NCBI RefSeq assembly: GCF_026151205.1
Contig: NC_087077.1
Span: 12,064,983-12,128,982, forward strand
Reading direction: 5' to 3'
Origin: Bolinopsis microptera
Lineage: Eukaryota > Ctenophora > Tentaculata > Lobata > Bolinopsidae
Length of the DNA: 64,000 nt
This document shows, one piece after another, positions 43,759 through 56,400 of this stretch (positions are counted from its first letter, which is position 1; each line of letters opens with the position of its first letter). A program made the translations under genes and the position numbers. Under the pieces are notes generated by a model that made no database searches, was not told where the DNA came from, and saw only the letters and a program-made list of their open reading frames with translations.

Positions 43759-46700
43759 ATGTCGAACTCTGCACGTGTTGGTACGCGCATCAGCACACGT
43801 GTAAACAAGTTAGCGGCACGCAAAGTAACAGACAGGGACGCCGTCCAGCAGATATGTGACCAGCCAGCTGCCCGAAAATTCATGAGCTGGCTAGATACCG
43901 TCCTCCAGGTAAATCTGCTCAATTTTATTTGAATACCTGATAAAATTAGAGCCGGACCAAATTAATTTGTTCCGAGAAATCTTCAATTTACATAAAGATT
44001 TTGAGCGGATATTTATAATGCAAGATCCACCAGTCTTTACTGAACTTGACATTTAAAATTTGCTAATTAACAGTTTGCTAATTTTTAAATAATAGTGTAT
44101 TAATTTGATAATTGCTAGTTTACTAATTCTTTAAATGCTAATTTACTAATTTGTTAAGTGCTAATTCACTAATTCAGTTAATTGACTACAGGAGGAGACT
44201 CTAACAGAAGTGGAGTATGAGAAGTACGAGGAGATGTGTACTAGTGAGATAGACGACCTGTTCGCTGAGGAGGACGTTAAACTGCCCAGGTTATTGCTCA
44301 TTAGTTGACTGTTAAGTGTAGAACCGTTGGGCCAGGTGGAATCGCGTAATTTGCAGTAAATATTATGCATTTTTGTGTATTTATGCGATAAAAATGAGGA
44401 AAGATGCGGAATTGTGTAACTGCGGTTATGTACCGCTCACAGAGGACGCCTCTTGATATAATATCTTCATTGGCCATTACTTAAGTGTTATTCGTAATTT
44501 CGTATACATACTGTAGATTGTTTTTTGTTTCAAAAAGTTGACGAGATTAATCTGTAATAAATATTTACTGCAATTAAGCGCATGGGAACCAAGTATGAGC
44601 ACTAAACAAAGAAGACGCTGGAATGTTTAACTGAATCTAAAAAGCAAATAACAATACACACACATTGACATACTATCTGCATTCTGCAAACTGTAACGGC
44701 AAACATCCGTCAGAGCGATAATATGTACGTATAATTATAACTTATAACTTAAAATATGCATCAGCTAGAGCTTTATCCGTCTAGAAATTTCTCTGGAAAT
44801 AGTAACATAATACATAATAAAAGCTAAAATAGCTTAATTTGTGGTTCCTAGCTCCTTCCCCTGCTTACATGTACATTCCTAAATACCAGGTTACGAAGTG
44901 AGAAGTCAGGCCTGGAAGCGGAAGTAGCAGCACTACAGCAGGAACTGCTGGAATGTCAGGACAGCGAGAAAGTTTTCAGCAGACAGTACAACATTTTGTC
45001 TGGTAATTATTAGTTTAAGTGCTGATAATTGATTAATCGTTTTTTTATTATTTAGCAAGCAGCAAAAGGACAGAAAGAAGTTGGAACTAAGCAACAGATT
45101 ATTTAAACTAATTTTTACCACCGAACATCATCAAAAATCAAAAACTGAAAGCATAGTTTTTAACCTGTAATCAATTGACTGAATAGTTCCAGCCTACTGT
45201 ATGTCCCCTGCCCTGTCTTCAGGTGCACACTGCAAAGTCTCTATGTTCCTGACCTCGTCTTCAGGTGCACACTGTACAGTCTTTATGTTCCTGACCTCGT
45301 CTTCAGGTGCACACTGAACAGTCTCTATGTTCCTGACCTCGTCTTCAGGTGCACACTGTACAGTCTTTATGTTCCTGACCTCGTCTTCAGGTGCACACTG
45401 AACAGTCTCTATAGCTCTATGTTCCTGGCCTCGTCTTCAGGTGCACACTGAACAGTCTTTATGTTCCTGACCTCGTCTTCAGGTGCACACTGAACAGTCT
45501 CTATGTTCCTGACCTCTTCTTCAGTTGCACACTGTAAAGTCTTTATGTTCCTGACCTCGTCTTCAGGTGCACACTTCTCAGTCTCTATGTTCCTGACCTA
45601 GTCTTCAGGTGCACACTTCTCAGTCTCTATGTTCCTGACCTAGTCTTCAGGTGCACACTGCACAGTGCACAGTCTCTATGTTCCTGACCTCGTTTTCAGG
45701 TGCACACTGAACAGTCTCTATGTTCCTGACCTCGTCTTCAGGTGCACACTGCGCAGTCTCTATGTTCCTGACATCGTCTTCAGGCTCACACTGCGCAGTC
45801 GTCATGTTCCTGACATCGTCTTCAGGCTCACACTGCGCAGTCGTCATGTTCCTGACCTCGTCTCCAGGTTCACACTGCACAGTCTCTATGTTCCTGAACA
45901 TCTCGAGATGACTAGATTCTTGGTTATCCCTGATCATGTTTACCAACCATCTCCATCTTGCCCATATGCAATCAACAGCCTTTTTGTATCGGTCACTATA
46001 GAATACGGGATTCAAGAAACTGTTGACGGGGATGACCACTAGAGCGAAAACCTCGAAGACTGAAGGTGGTGCTGATTGTTTGGGGAAGAACGCGTAGTAG
46101 ACTGTTGCCATGATGAAGAGTATCCAGGCTATGAGTTGACTTCCGATCATCAGAACTACTTTTAGTGTTAGAGATTTTGTAATATCCGCCTTTTGATCTC
46201 CTACACCGCCGGCCCTCTGGCCCCCCTGTGCCAATTGTGCTTGTCGTAGAGCCGCGACACGTACTTTACTCTTTCTATCTTCCAGCAATATATTGGTGTA
46301 TGTAACAAGTACTGTGACCAACATGTTGCAACAGCAGTGCCAGAGTTATGCAGTAGAGAAGTTTGTAGATCTGATAAGATTCCTGGTGTTTGAAGATGTT
46401 GTGAACACATAATCCGATGTTGCCGTAGTAGCCTATCTCCTCACTATCGAACATGCTTCCCTTGGAAGTCGTGTTTCTGAGCTTTTCAAGCATTGTGTTT
46501 GTGTTACTTTCCATGGCGAATGCACCGTGGTACATTCTCGTAATTCTTGACATGTTGATAGGGTTCTTGCTGAAAAATGGATTTTCATCAAGATTAGTGA
46601 AGAATATTTCCGTCCTAAAAATATCCTGTACGTCAGAAATTGGTAGGAGCGGAAGAATAGCATGAGCTACATTTAGGAGAAGACCTAAAGCGGATCCTAA

Positions 46701-49700
46701 GACAATCCATCTTGTTTTTATATCACAAACCATACTGGTGCAATTCAGCCATCTGATCACACTGACAAATGCGACCGTTAACAAGGAACCATGAGAGGAT
46801 ACAGAGAAGAGCACACCAAAAATAGAGCACAAGATGCTGACTCGCCACTTTCTCTCCAACAAGCAGTAGTCGCCTTTGAATCGGAGCATTGTTGCGGCTA
46901 TGACGATACAGCACAGATACACTCCCATCAGCAAATCGAAAAAGAATATTTGGAGACGAAAAATTCTGTCAATTTGACCGGTCTTTGAATTCATTTGGGA
47001 GCGATAGCATTTGTATCCCTCTACAGAGTTGATGATGACGATGAAGAGCCCCATGAAAATTGTGACTACTAGAACCGGTATGGATTGAATAAGGAACTTG
47101 GAGGAGGACACAAATCCGTGATCACATGTCCCACATTCATCACTACCGTCAGCACAATCCTTCACATGATCACATACTTTGACAGGATCAATCCACACTG
47201 ATGTTGAGTTTGGGCTGCAATAGAACCTGCCCGGACATCCAATTTCATCTGCCCCATTTTCACAGTCTTGCTTTTCATCACACAATGCTGTCACGTGGAA
47301 AGACTCCGTTCCAGATCTAAATGGATCTTTCTCACAGTTGAAAACAAAGTCCGCCTCTGACCACATATCCCAAAATATATGGTCACAAAATTTTACCCAA
47401 TTTTCCACCACGAAATCTGTCTCGTCAGTGCAATTATATTTGCAATAAGATTGTATGGAACTAACAGGATGTTCATGCACTAATTTCATAAATGACTTCC
47501 GGTTATGTCTGTATTGTCTTTCCAGACACGAGTACAAGGGACTAAGTTTATTTCCCTCCTTAATCCGATTCCGAACAGCCTCACATTTATCAGCGTCACT
47601 CTTATCTGAAATAATGCATTTAAAACGAGTTAACTTGGTATCCAGGCCTTCGCACGTCTGCCAAACAGCAGGCAAACAAATAGGAGTGCTGCTGATTAGC
47701 GGGCAAAAAATCTTGATAACATCTTCACAGTAACACTCATCAGACCCATCAATGCAGTCCCGGGTACCATCACATAGACCGTCGAACGAGATGCAGCCTG
47801 AGCCGTCAAAGCAGTAGAAAACTTCAGTCAAGTTATTTTTGCAGCTACACTCATCAGTGAGGCACTGAGACACTCCATCACAGACGTTGTTATCAGCCAG
47901 AGCACAGGTCCATTCTGCATCTTCATCATTTGCTGCCAGGACTACCTCTTCGACATAGAATCTATCGATGACATTGACGTGGTAAGGCCAAGGGTCGAAG
48001 TTGAACCGACAGATGGTGGCACTATTTCCTATTTCTTGGGTTACCCCTTGTATAATATCTTCCAGCAGGAATCTGGCATATTGGTAGCAGTTTGACAATA
48101 TGCTCTCTCGGTCTTTGGCTAGAATAAGAAAGCTGAGAAATGAAGGCTCTCCGGCGACCTTCCTAAAATCAACTGCAAACTCTTTCCCCTGAGGACTAGT
48201 ACCCGGAACTTGGGATGGACAGAGCGTCAGAAGAAGCGGCAAGAAGGCACGCCAAAATGAGATATACCTCATTTTCCCTCTATTCAAGTGTACCTGGGTT
48301 GACTTACTTGAGAGAACAGCTGGGTTGACTTACTTGAGAGAACTGAAAAGGGCTGAGGATCAGGAGGACTGCTTCTACCGAAAAATGTCCACCTTTTATA
48401 CGCTAATTTGTGTCGCTGTAGCGAATGGCCGTGATCGAACTCTAAGAGATATCGTCGAAAGAAATTGATGCCTTCATTTTGTCGGAGCTTAATTATTGTT
48501 ACCTGGGGACCCCAGGCTATTATGTTCATTTAAACATATAAAGATCGGCGGAATGACAGACTGATCGCGGGACAGTAAAAATATTGTAGTGTACTGAATT
48601 GGCTGCACAGAGGTCACGCTATTGATTTCTGCCAATAGAATGAAGTCGTGTCAGGGCTCTCGTGACAGATCGTGATTGTAGATACTTGTTATGTTAATGA
48701 GCAGCAATTGTTTCCTGGGCATCCACTTACTAAATATTGGGAGAACAGACAAAGTCTTCAACTTCATTACTTTCTAGTCGAAATTTATACTATAATTCGA
48801 AAGATTTATAATATGCATGGCAAATAAAGGTAAATTCGGTAAAAAGCAAAAGATTGAATATTAACCATGGTAACGGCGTTGGAACGCGCACGTGCACGTG
48901 CAATGCTTTTTGGGACGGCATTTTGATCGGTTTTGTGATAATTATGTTGTGTTTAAAGTTTTTTTACATTTAAATCGGCTGTATCTTCGGTTGGAATGGA
49001 TATTTTTGGATGCGATTAAACCTGTTTCAAAGAATACCACTAGCTTCCTCCTTGTTACCACGGGCTTTCTAGTTAATATTATAATTCGAAAGAGATTCTC
49101 TTTGTATGTCTGTCTGTAAGACCGCCCACGTGTAAATTAGGTAAACAAATACAAGTTGCGTACTAACCATGGTAATTGGTAACGGTGTTGAAACGCGCAC
49201 GCGCAAAGATTTGCGAACGACATTTTGATCGGTTTTGTGGTAATTACGTTGTATTTCGTGCTAGCAACATTTTAATTGGCTGTATTTTTGGTTGCTGATT
49301 TTTTGATGCGATAAAAACTTACTATCAAAGAATACTATTAGCTTCCTCCCTGTGACCATGGACTTTCTAGTAAATATATAAATTAGTAAAGTATATAGTA
49401 ATTAAGCTAATAATCTAATAATCAGATCGTGATCAGAAAGTGAGAGAAACAGCGGGGAGATGCGGTTCCAGGTTAGGAGATGAAAATAATCTAAACACTG
49501 CCGCTGCTAGCAAGGTCCTCCAACACAGGTGGGGCTACATTTAAAAACTATCTTAATAATCGATTGGGGGGGGGGGGGGGGGGATCAACCTCATAAATAC
49601 CTATTATTCCCTCCGATTTCAAAATAGGTATAGGTATTCATGTATATTTATGAGGTTGATGCCCCCCCCCCCCCCCCAAATCAATTACTTAATTAACTAT

Positions 49701-52700
49701 TAATTAACTCTGTATGCATACAATGATAACAAATCTGTCTGTATAAGTTCTTAAATTACAAATTTGCAAGGTTCGAGAAGCAGTTAGAAGCACTGGACAC
49801 AGTTATCAGGAATCACATCAAACTCCACCAAGAAGACCAAGGTGCTGCCAATTTTCTCGCTTCTTTTCCGTTCGAGGATTACATAGAGACAGAGCTGGAC
49901 TTTACTAAAGCTTTGGGAAAGTACGCCGAGAAGCTATTCTTTCCCGGTATTAACCGAGTTCATGGAAACCCTCGGGATTGCGCTCTGGTGGGAACGGATG
50001 GGGAGGATAAAGAGAATTCAAGACGGTCACTTACCGGGAATTATAGGTACACTCCTTATAGGTACACTCCTTAACCTGATGTTTGTGTGGGATGACCTGG
50101 GCACTGTTATACTACTATATCATTAAGTTCTAGTAGTAAACTTCTGGGGGGGGGGGGGGGGGGGGGGGGGGGATCAGGTACCAAGTGCCGTACGTGACGT
50201 CGACTAAGTGCAATTTTGGAATTTTTCAAAAGATCCACCCACCCCCTTCGCGCTACTAACTGTTTCTCCGGATAATTATAAAGACACTCACCCCTTTTGC
50301 CGGCTTTTGTGGTACTAACTGTTGAGAAATCACGGTACTAACTACTAACTGTGCCTTGGTATATAAAATAAGATACCCACCCATAAATTGCTTTAAACAG
50401 CTCATTAAACATTGGAAATGGGCAAATTATACCCACTATTTAGTAGGGGTTTTGTTTTCAATGTACGGTAGTCGAATTAGATAAAAAGTTACAAACAAAT
50501 TTTAAAAATTACAAAAACCAAAAAAACCTCAAAACCCATTACCAAAATTGAAATTTGAGGTAAAATGGGTTTTTTGGGGTTGGACACCCCCTTTAGTACC
50601 ATGTACTAAATGTTTTTCTGGGAAATAAGCAGCAGACCAACCACTTAGTAAGTACTAACTGTGTTTTGGAAGAAAATATGACCCACCACCACAACGTCAC
50701 GTACGATTCTGACCTTATGATCCCCCCCCCCCCCCCCCCCCCCGAAACTTTAGGGCTTACATTATAATTAATCTATACCTAGACAACATCTTCAGGAAAG
50801 TCTAAATACAAGGCTATGTTGACTAATTAACTAGACAAAATCTTCAGGAAAGTACGGGATACTGTTCGCAGAGTAAAAAGCACATATTTGGAGAGACAAG
50901 AAGAGACAATAGCAGAGACAGTGAATATGGCCGCCAGTCAGGCCAAGATAGAAGCTCTGAAATCACTTATAGTGGACTTGACGGGAGACAAATATCCGAA
51001 GGATGAAGAAACACTGAATACAATGGCACAAGAGTACAGCATAGCGTGTATCAGAAAAGAGGATGATGTAAGAAAAACGTTCTAAAATTATCGACGTTAT
51101 CATTTATAGCTTGTTGGTGTCGGAGAAACATTTGATATATTGCTTATTCTTATATTATTATTATGTAAAATATTAATTTAACATTGGCCAATTAAGTAAG
51201 TACTAATTAAGGTAGTACTCTGAAATTGTATTACTCCTCGCAGATAAAGATGCTGTGGCACACTGAGTGTGTACCCCTTATGAATCAGCTGAAGAATTTA
51301 CTAGACGTTTCTATCTTGTGTGGTAATCCTATTTCATATAATTAGATTTGTTTATATTTATAGTTAATCATTTGGAGGCCGTACGGTATCATTTCTGTTC
51401 ATACCAGAAATTTCAATTACGATGTAGAGGTGAGCAATAATTGCCTTTAGGCTTTTCCTAGTTTCAAAGAAACCTCGATTGAAAAATAAAATCATTCTGT
51501 CTCAGGAAACTATAAATTGAAGCTGGCCAGACAGAACTACTTTATATCAAGACAAGACAAAATAATAGATAACCTGCTGTCTCAGCTCTCACGACAAGAG
51601 TTGTTACAGTTAATGTTGGAACACGAACACAGGTAACGTGACGTCACATCATATGTGCCATGACGTCATAATCATAAAACGTAATGGCAGCACATCACCA
51701 CTGCTGCCTCGATAGTTTATAGGTAAAATGTGGAATTATTTTCAAAACTTCACATATATGTATAACCTTCGACCACGTACTACATTATCAGTTATCACGT
51801 GGTACATTAAAGGAGTCGTTAAGATATTACGTAATCAACCGAGGAGGAGGGGGGTTTCCAAATCATAACGCTACTGATTACGGACGGGGGGGGGGGGGGG
51901 GGGGGGATTGTTTAAAAAAGTGATTACGAAATGTGTGAACGACCCCTTATGTCCCACACCATTAAATTGACGGGAACACAGGACACACAAAGAGAGCGTG
52001 GATCTACTACAAGAAGTCTTAGGTCATGTGTCTCTGCTAAACAGGACTATGACACAACAGCGTTCCTTGGTAAACGGAGACGACGCTGTCCGCCCTGTCA
52101 AGGTAACGAGCTGATCTCAACTTTACTATTAGCAGTAATTCCAAGTTCAATCAGATTACCCCTCCGTTTATCAGATGATAACACTGAACAACACTACTTT
52201 TACTACATGTCACTGAACAATACCACACATTCCGATCCAGGTAAACAAGCTGTGTCTGTGTCCCAACGACAAGACCCTCAACTCCACGATAACAATGTTA
52301 CGGACCTACCTTAAACAAGACTCTCACAACATCTTCCACACGTTCGAGGACCTAGCTGGAGCTATCAGCGCTCTGGTTAAAGAGGTGGGGGAAGCGAAGG
52401 AGGACTCGTCTGTTGCGACCAGCACTGTTTCTAATATAACAGCGTCTCTGGTGAGTTCTTTAATTATAGCTGATTTGTTGACTGAGTAATGGAGGTATTT
52501 AGAAATAGGGTACCGTGTAGTGATTCATGATTTTCGTGGAATATCAAGATGTTAACTCAAGCATATTTTACTTATCAAGTTATTACATCAGGATCAGGAC
52601 TTGTCAGGATGTGCTAAGTGTATAGATAAAGGTTTCACCAGCACAACCCACGAAGAAGACAGACTTGGTAAAGAAATAGAGGAGCTCGAACACCTGGCCT

Positions 52701-52837
52701 CCAGTCTCAGGGACAATTTCAGTAGTAAGACTGAGGCTATTAAGAGTAGTGATACGGTGGGCGTGGCAAGGAAACTCTTTGTCTGGTTCTTCACTGATCC
52801 CACTAAGTTGAATGAGATTCTTCATGGTGAATTTTGA
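43759..52837 (+). CDS. HAUS3: HAUS augmin-like complex subunit 3, 11-exon model (572 aa)
   Basis: Exons 43759-43908, 44192-44289, 44890-45002, 49426-49528, 49771-50046, 50872-51067, 51244-51322, 51506-51632, 51982-52102, 52241-52450 and 52592-52837 join with matching phases throughout. Augmin binds spindle microtubules and recruits gamma-tubulin for branching nucleation. Family landmarks: N-terminal helical FMSWLDTVLQ; coiled coil in exon 3 (SGLEAEVAALQQELLECQ); FEDYIETELDFTKALGKYAE; the conserved KLKLARQNYFISRQDKIIDN; and a C-terminal ARKLFVWFFTDPTKLNEIL. The length is close to the vertebrate protein (about 600 aa). The acceptor of exon 9 lies 33 bp after a miniature transposon. Introns hold elements E and F and a tandem duplication, and the 4.4-kb intron 3 contains an antisense GPCR gene. 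Confidence 0.9.
45200..45900 (-). repeat. 42-bp minisatellite, coding at one end
   Basis: About 16 units of 42 bp (plus strand CTATGTTCCTGACCTCGTCT then TCAGGTGCACACTGAACAGT). In the GPCR frame it encodes 14-residue units such as NIETVQCAPEDEVR. A small insertion of CACAGTG type near 45660 shifts the frame and creates the stop at 45647. The array continues about 450 bp past it. Confidence 0.9.
45647..48287 (-). pseudogene. LDLa-containing rhodopsin-family GPCR, one frameshift
   Basis: The long frame (start 48287, or Met at 48272 for a better signal peptide) has a signal peptide, then a ~390-residue ectodomain with LDL-receptor class A modules (CISFDGLCDGTRDCIDGSDE, CDEKQDCENGADEIGC, VCDHVKDCADGSDECGTC), then TM1-TM4 and most of TM5. 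The frame breaks by one base near 46300-46325 inside TM5. The next frame gives the rest of TM5, TM6 and TM7 with the signature NSFLNPVFY, then a repetitive tail to the stop at 45647. The architecture recalls LDLa GPCRs such as GRL101 or RXFP types, but I see no leucine-rich repeats. Coding is intronless. It is nested antisense in HAUS3 intron 3. The shift may be a real lesion or an assembly error; the rest is intact. Confidence 0.8.
48863..49385 (+). repeat. diverged tandem duplication (~220-bp units)
   Basis: Units at about 48863-49085 and 49165-49385 share AACCATGGTAA, TTTTGATCGGTTTTGTG and AGCTTCCTCC..GT. It lies in HAUS3 intron 3. The frame at 48892-49119 is chance. Confidence 0.8.
49566..49677. 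mobile_element. G-run-ended inverted-repeat element E (112 bp)
   Basis: G-run (18 bases) then ATCAACCTCATAAATA; right end TATTTATGAGGTTGATG then C-run. Flanks AATCGATT and AATCAATT match at 7 of 8, with one extra A on the right. Almost a pure hairpin. In the HAUS3 intron before exon 5. Confidence 0.7.
50146..50743. mobile_element. G-run-ended inverted-repeat element F (598 bp)
   Basis: G-run of 27 then ATCAGGTACC and CGTACGTGACGT. From the right end inward, a C-run of 22 then ATCATAAGG and CGTACGTGACGT (other strand). Flanks AAACTTCT and AAACTTTA are imperfect. Non-coding, with AGTACTAACTGT repeats. In the HAUS3 intron before exon 6. Confidence 0.65.
51809..51948. mobile_element. 140-bp miniature inverted-repeat element with internal poly-G
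   Basis: Ends AAGGAGTCGTTAAGATATTACGTAATCA and, from the other strand, AAGGGGTCGTTCACACATTTCGTAATCA align well. A run of about 20 G sits inside (51887-51906). No clear target duplication. It ends 33 bp before the acceptor of HAUS3 exon 9. Confidence 0.7.
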
Positions 52838-53424
52838 AATTAAGTGGAGAATAAATTAAATCCGACAAAGAGAAAGTGAAACTTGCATCAAAGAATGGAT
52901 GTCGTTACGGTCTAGTACAGCAGACTTACACCTATCAAAGCTTGCATCTCTCCATAAATACAGCTATACACAGTTTACAGTGTACACTGTACAGTATACA
53001 TTTTAATTAATGTTTGTTTTGGTAAGGGTTGAATATTTCGAAGGTTTTCTAATGTAAGTAGCGCACATTTTTATATAATGTAAAGAGTTTATTTGACACT
53101 GTTTTTATAATTTGATAATTAATTTAATATTTAATACACAATATACACATGACATTATATTATGCAAATATAAGTGTTACTTCATATTTTATTAATCTGT
53201 GCATAGCTATGCTCATTTCGTGCATTTCAATGAATATTGACTCTTAATAAAACAGCGTTTAAACTTGAATCCTATTGGTTCTTATCCTTTTTAAAAATCT
53301 CTCGCGAAGCTTTTTATAATTAATGATCCCAGAAACCTTTGTGACCACATAAACCCAATAGTAGTGTGTGATGTAGTGTTAGAGATGTTGATCAAGAGAA
53401 GACGGTGTTAGAGCTCCCTAAAAT
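52838..53424. other. intergenic between HAUS3 and the RhoGEF gene
   Basis: AT-rich. AATAAA at about 52850 may end HAUS3 transcripts. No gene seen. Confidence 0.45.
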
Positions 53425-56400
53425 ATGTTGTCCGAGCAGGATATTGAGAAATGGCTAGAAGAATTAGGTACTGATATATTATTGTTATTAACTAATTGTT
53501 AACTTTTGACTTTTGACAAACCTTACCACAATTGACGCCATGTTATGACCTCACACCTGCACCACGTGTTATGACCTCACACCACGTGTTATGACCTCAC
53601 ACCACGTGTTATGACGTCATGTTCCCAAGGTGTACTGATAGGATACGAACTACACCGCATAGCAGCGGGAGAGGAGACGGCTCTTCAACAGATTCTCAAG
53701 GACGGGATCGTCTGTTGCAGAATAGTGAATTGTATCATTCCTAATAAAATACCCAAAGTTAGAATAATTACATATTTGTTGACTTATCGTTGAGACTTGC
53801 AGCTAACGTCCCATTGCTTCATAGAGTCCAAAAAGGAAATAACACAAAAATAAAAATACGTTTCAATTAACGAAATGAGAGGCTATGAATCGGTAAAAGG
53901 TCAGAAACACGTGCCTTACTTCTTGTTTGTTGCAGGTAACAGCTGACAAGTCTGCGGATGGGTTCAGAGAAAACTTCAATTACTTCACCACTGCCCTTAC
54001 TGAACTTGGGGTCAACCCGGTAGGTTTAATATCTTTTGAGTTTAATATAACAATAATACGCATTTTCAATTGTTGATGTATTTGGTCTGAAAATACTGTG
54101 ACTGGATAAGAAATAGTGACAGTTAACACTATAAACTGTTAATAGTTAATATTAATAACTATTAATAATAGCGTAGTGCCCAATTTACCGCGTCGTATAT
54201 ACTGTATGTCCACCCTATACAGTTCACAGTTCCACGATAATAGAGCCTGACCAGAGAGTTATGTGTGTCAGGCTAAAGGCTCGTGGGAACAAGAAACTGT
54301 GTTTAACACCGATGTTAGGTGCATTTTGTACCTATCTAGCGATATAAACACACAATTTTATAATAGAATCTTTAAATAATAAGTATACCTCTATAATACA
54401 GGATGTATAACACAATCTGTATTAATTTTAGGATCTACTTTTTATTTAACACCGAATTGTTTCCTCAGTTGTGTAGAAGTGAAGATGTGATGGACGCTGT
54501 AGAGCAGGTCCAGGAGTGTATAACAGCTCTCAAATCCTTTGCAGCCAGTAAGATATTATAATAACAGCTCTCAAATCCTTTGCAGCCAGTAAGATGTTAT
54601 AATAACAGCTCTCAAATCCTTTGCAGCCAGTAAGATATTATAATAACAGCTCTCAAATCCTTTGCAGCCAGTAAGATATTATAATAACAGCTCTCAAATC
54701 CTTTGCAGCCAGTAAGATATTATAATAACAGCTCTCAAATCCTTTGCAGCCAGTAAGATATTATAATAACAGCTCTCAAATCCTTTGCAGCCAGTAAGAT
54801 GTTATAATAACAGCTCTCAAATCCTTTGCAGCCAGTAAGATATTATAATAACAGCTCTCAAATCCTTTGCAGCCAGTAAGATATTATAATAACAGCTCTC
54901 AAATCCTTTGCAGCCAGTAAGATATTATAATAACAGCTCTCAAATCCTTTGCAGCCAGTAAGATATTATAATAACAGCTCTCAAATCCTTTGCAGCCAGT
55001 AAGATATTATAATAACAGCTCTCAAATCCTTTGCAGCCAGTAAGATATTATAATAACAGCTCTCAAATCCTTTGCAGCCAGTAAGATATTATAATAAGTT
55101 AACAAATATAATATTATTACGATTACTTCAGCTTCAAAGTATACGCATCATGTTTGAGATTAAATTCAGAAAATGTATTATTATGCAGAAATACCTTATT
55201 GAGACAAACATCGGCTACGAAAATTCTTTCAGCTGTATGATACATAATAAAGAGAGAAATAAAACTTAATTTAAGTTAGACGAGTTACTGCTAGTAATAT
55301 AAACTATTAGTTATAATATCACCTTCACTTGTTCAACACCCAGATCGCAACACCAAGAAGTACGACGAGTCATTTGGACCTGACTTTAAGGGTTCCGACG
55401 GGAAGGCTCTCACTGTAATGGCTACTTTCGATTACGAGGCTCAGAACATGGACGAACTTACTTTTGCTAAAGGTAAAACTTTAGATATTATTTAACTTAA
55501 TTTAAATATAAGATATTATATAACTTAATTTGTGATGAAGTTCTTGATTGCAATACCGGATGTTTTGTTGCCACCTTTTTTAAATTTAATAATTATTATT
55601 TTTGCTGCTATTAATAGTAGCAGCAGTACTTGAGATCGCGTGTTGAAATATAACATTAATTACTTCATAAGTTTCCACTGTCCAAGCATTGCATTTGATA
55701 GGCTGTTTTAAAGTAATCTTTAACAAACAGCAATAACACCCATGACCCAGGTTCTATAATAACAATAACACCCAGGTTCTATAATAACAATAACACCCAG
55801 GTTCTATAATAACAATAACACCCAGGTTCTTTAATAACAATAACACCCAGGTTCTGTAATAACGGTAACACCCAGGTTCTGTAATAACAATAACACCCAG
55901 GTTCTGTAATAACAATAACACCCAGGTTCTATAATAACGGTAACACGGGCAGGTTCTATAATAACAATAACACCCAGGTTCTAAAATAACAATAACACGG
56001 ACAGGTTCTATAATAACTATAACACCCAGGTTCTATAATAACAATAACACGGACAGGTTCTATAATAACAATAACACCCAGGTTCTATAATAACGGTAAC
56101 GCAGATGGTGGACGGTGGTTGGTGGGAGGGTGAACTAGATGGAGATACCGGCTGGTTCCCTAGCAACTTTGTAAAAGAGTTCGGAGTCATGGATACCGGT
56201 TAGTTAGCAGCCCTCTGTCATAGAACAATAAACTTAAGTTGATTACCCCCCCCCCCCTGTTCACAGTTCCACGACAATAGAGCCTGACCAGAGAGTTATG
56301 TGTGTCAGGCTAAAGGCTCGTGGGAACAAGAAACTGTGTTTAACACCGATGTTAGGTGCATTTTGTACCTATCTAGCGATATAAACACACATTACATAAC

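Noticed and set aside
45665..46042. Plus-strand 125-residue repetitive frame
   Set aside because: Shadow of the 42-bp repeat that codes on the minus strand for the receptor tail.
48284..48529. Minus-strand frame just upstream of the GPCR
   Set aside because: Not in frame with the receptor, no motif, and it overlaps the likely 5' untranslated region.
51931..52314. 127-residue plus frame in HAUS3
   Set aside because: Runs through an intron in the wrong frame; the spliced frame of exons 51982-52102 and 52241-52450 matches HAUS3.
54519..55096. Regular 41-bp direct repeats as a CRISPR array
   Set aside because: No unique spacers; whole units are tandem copies of an exon end.
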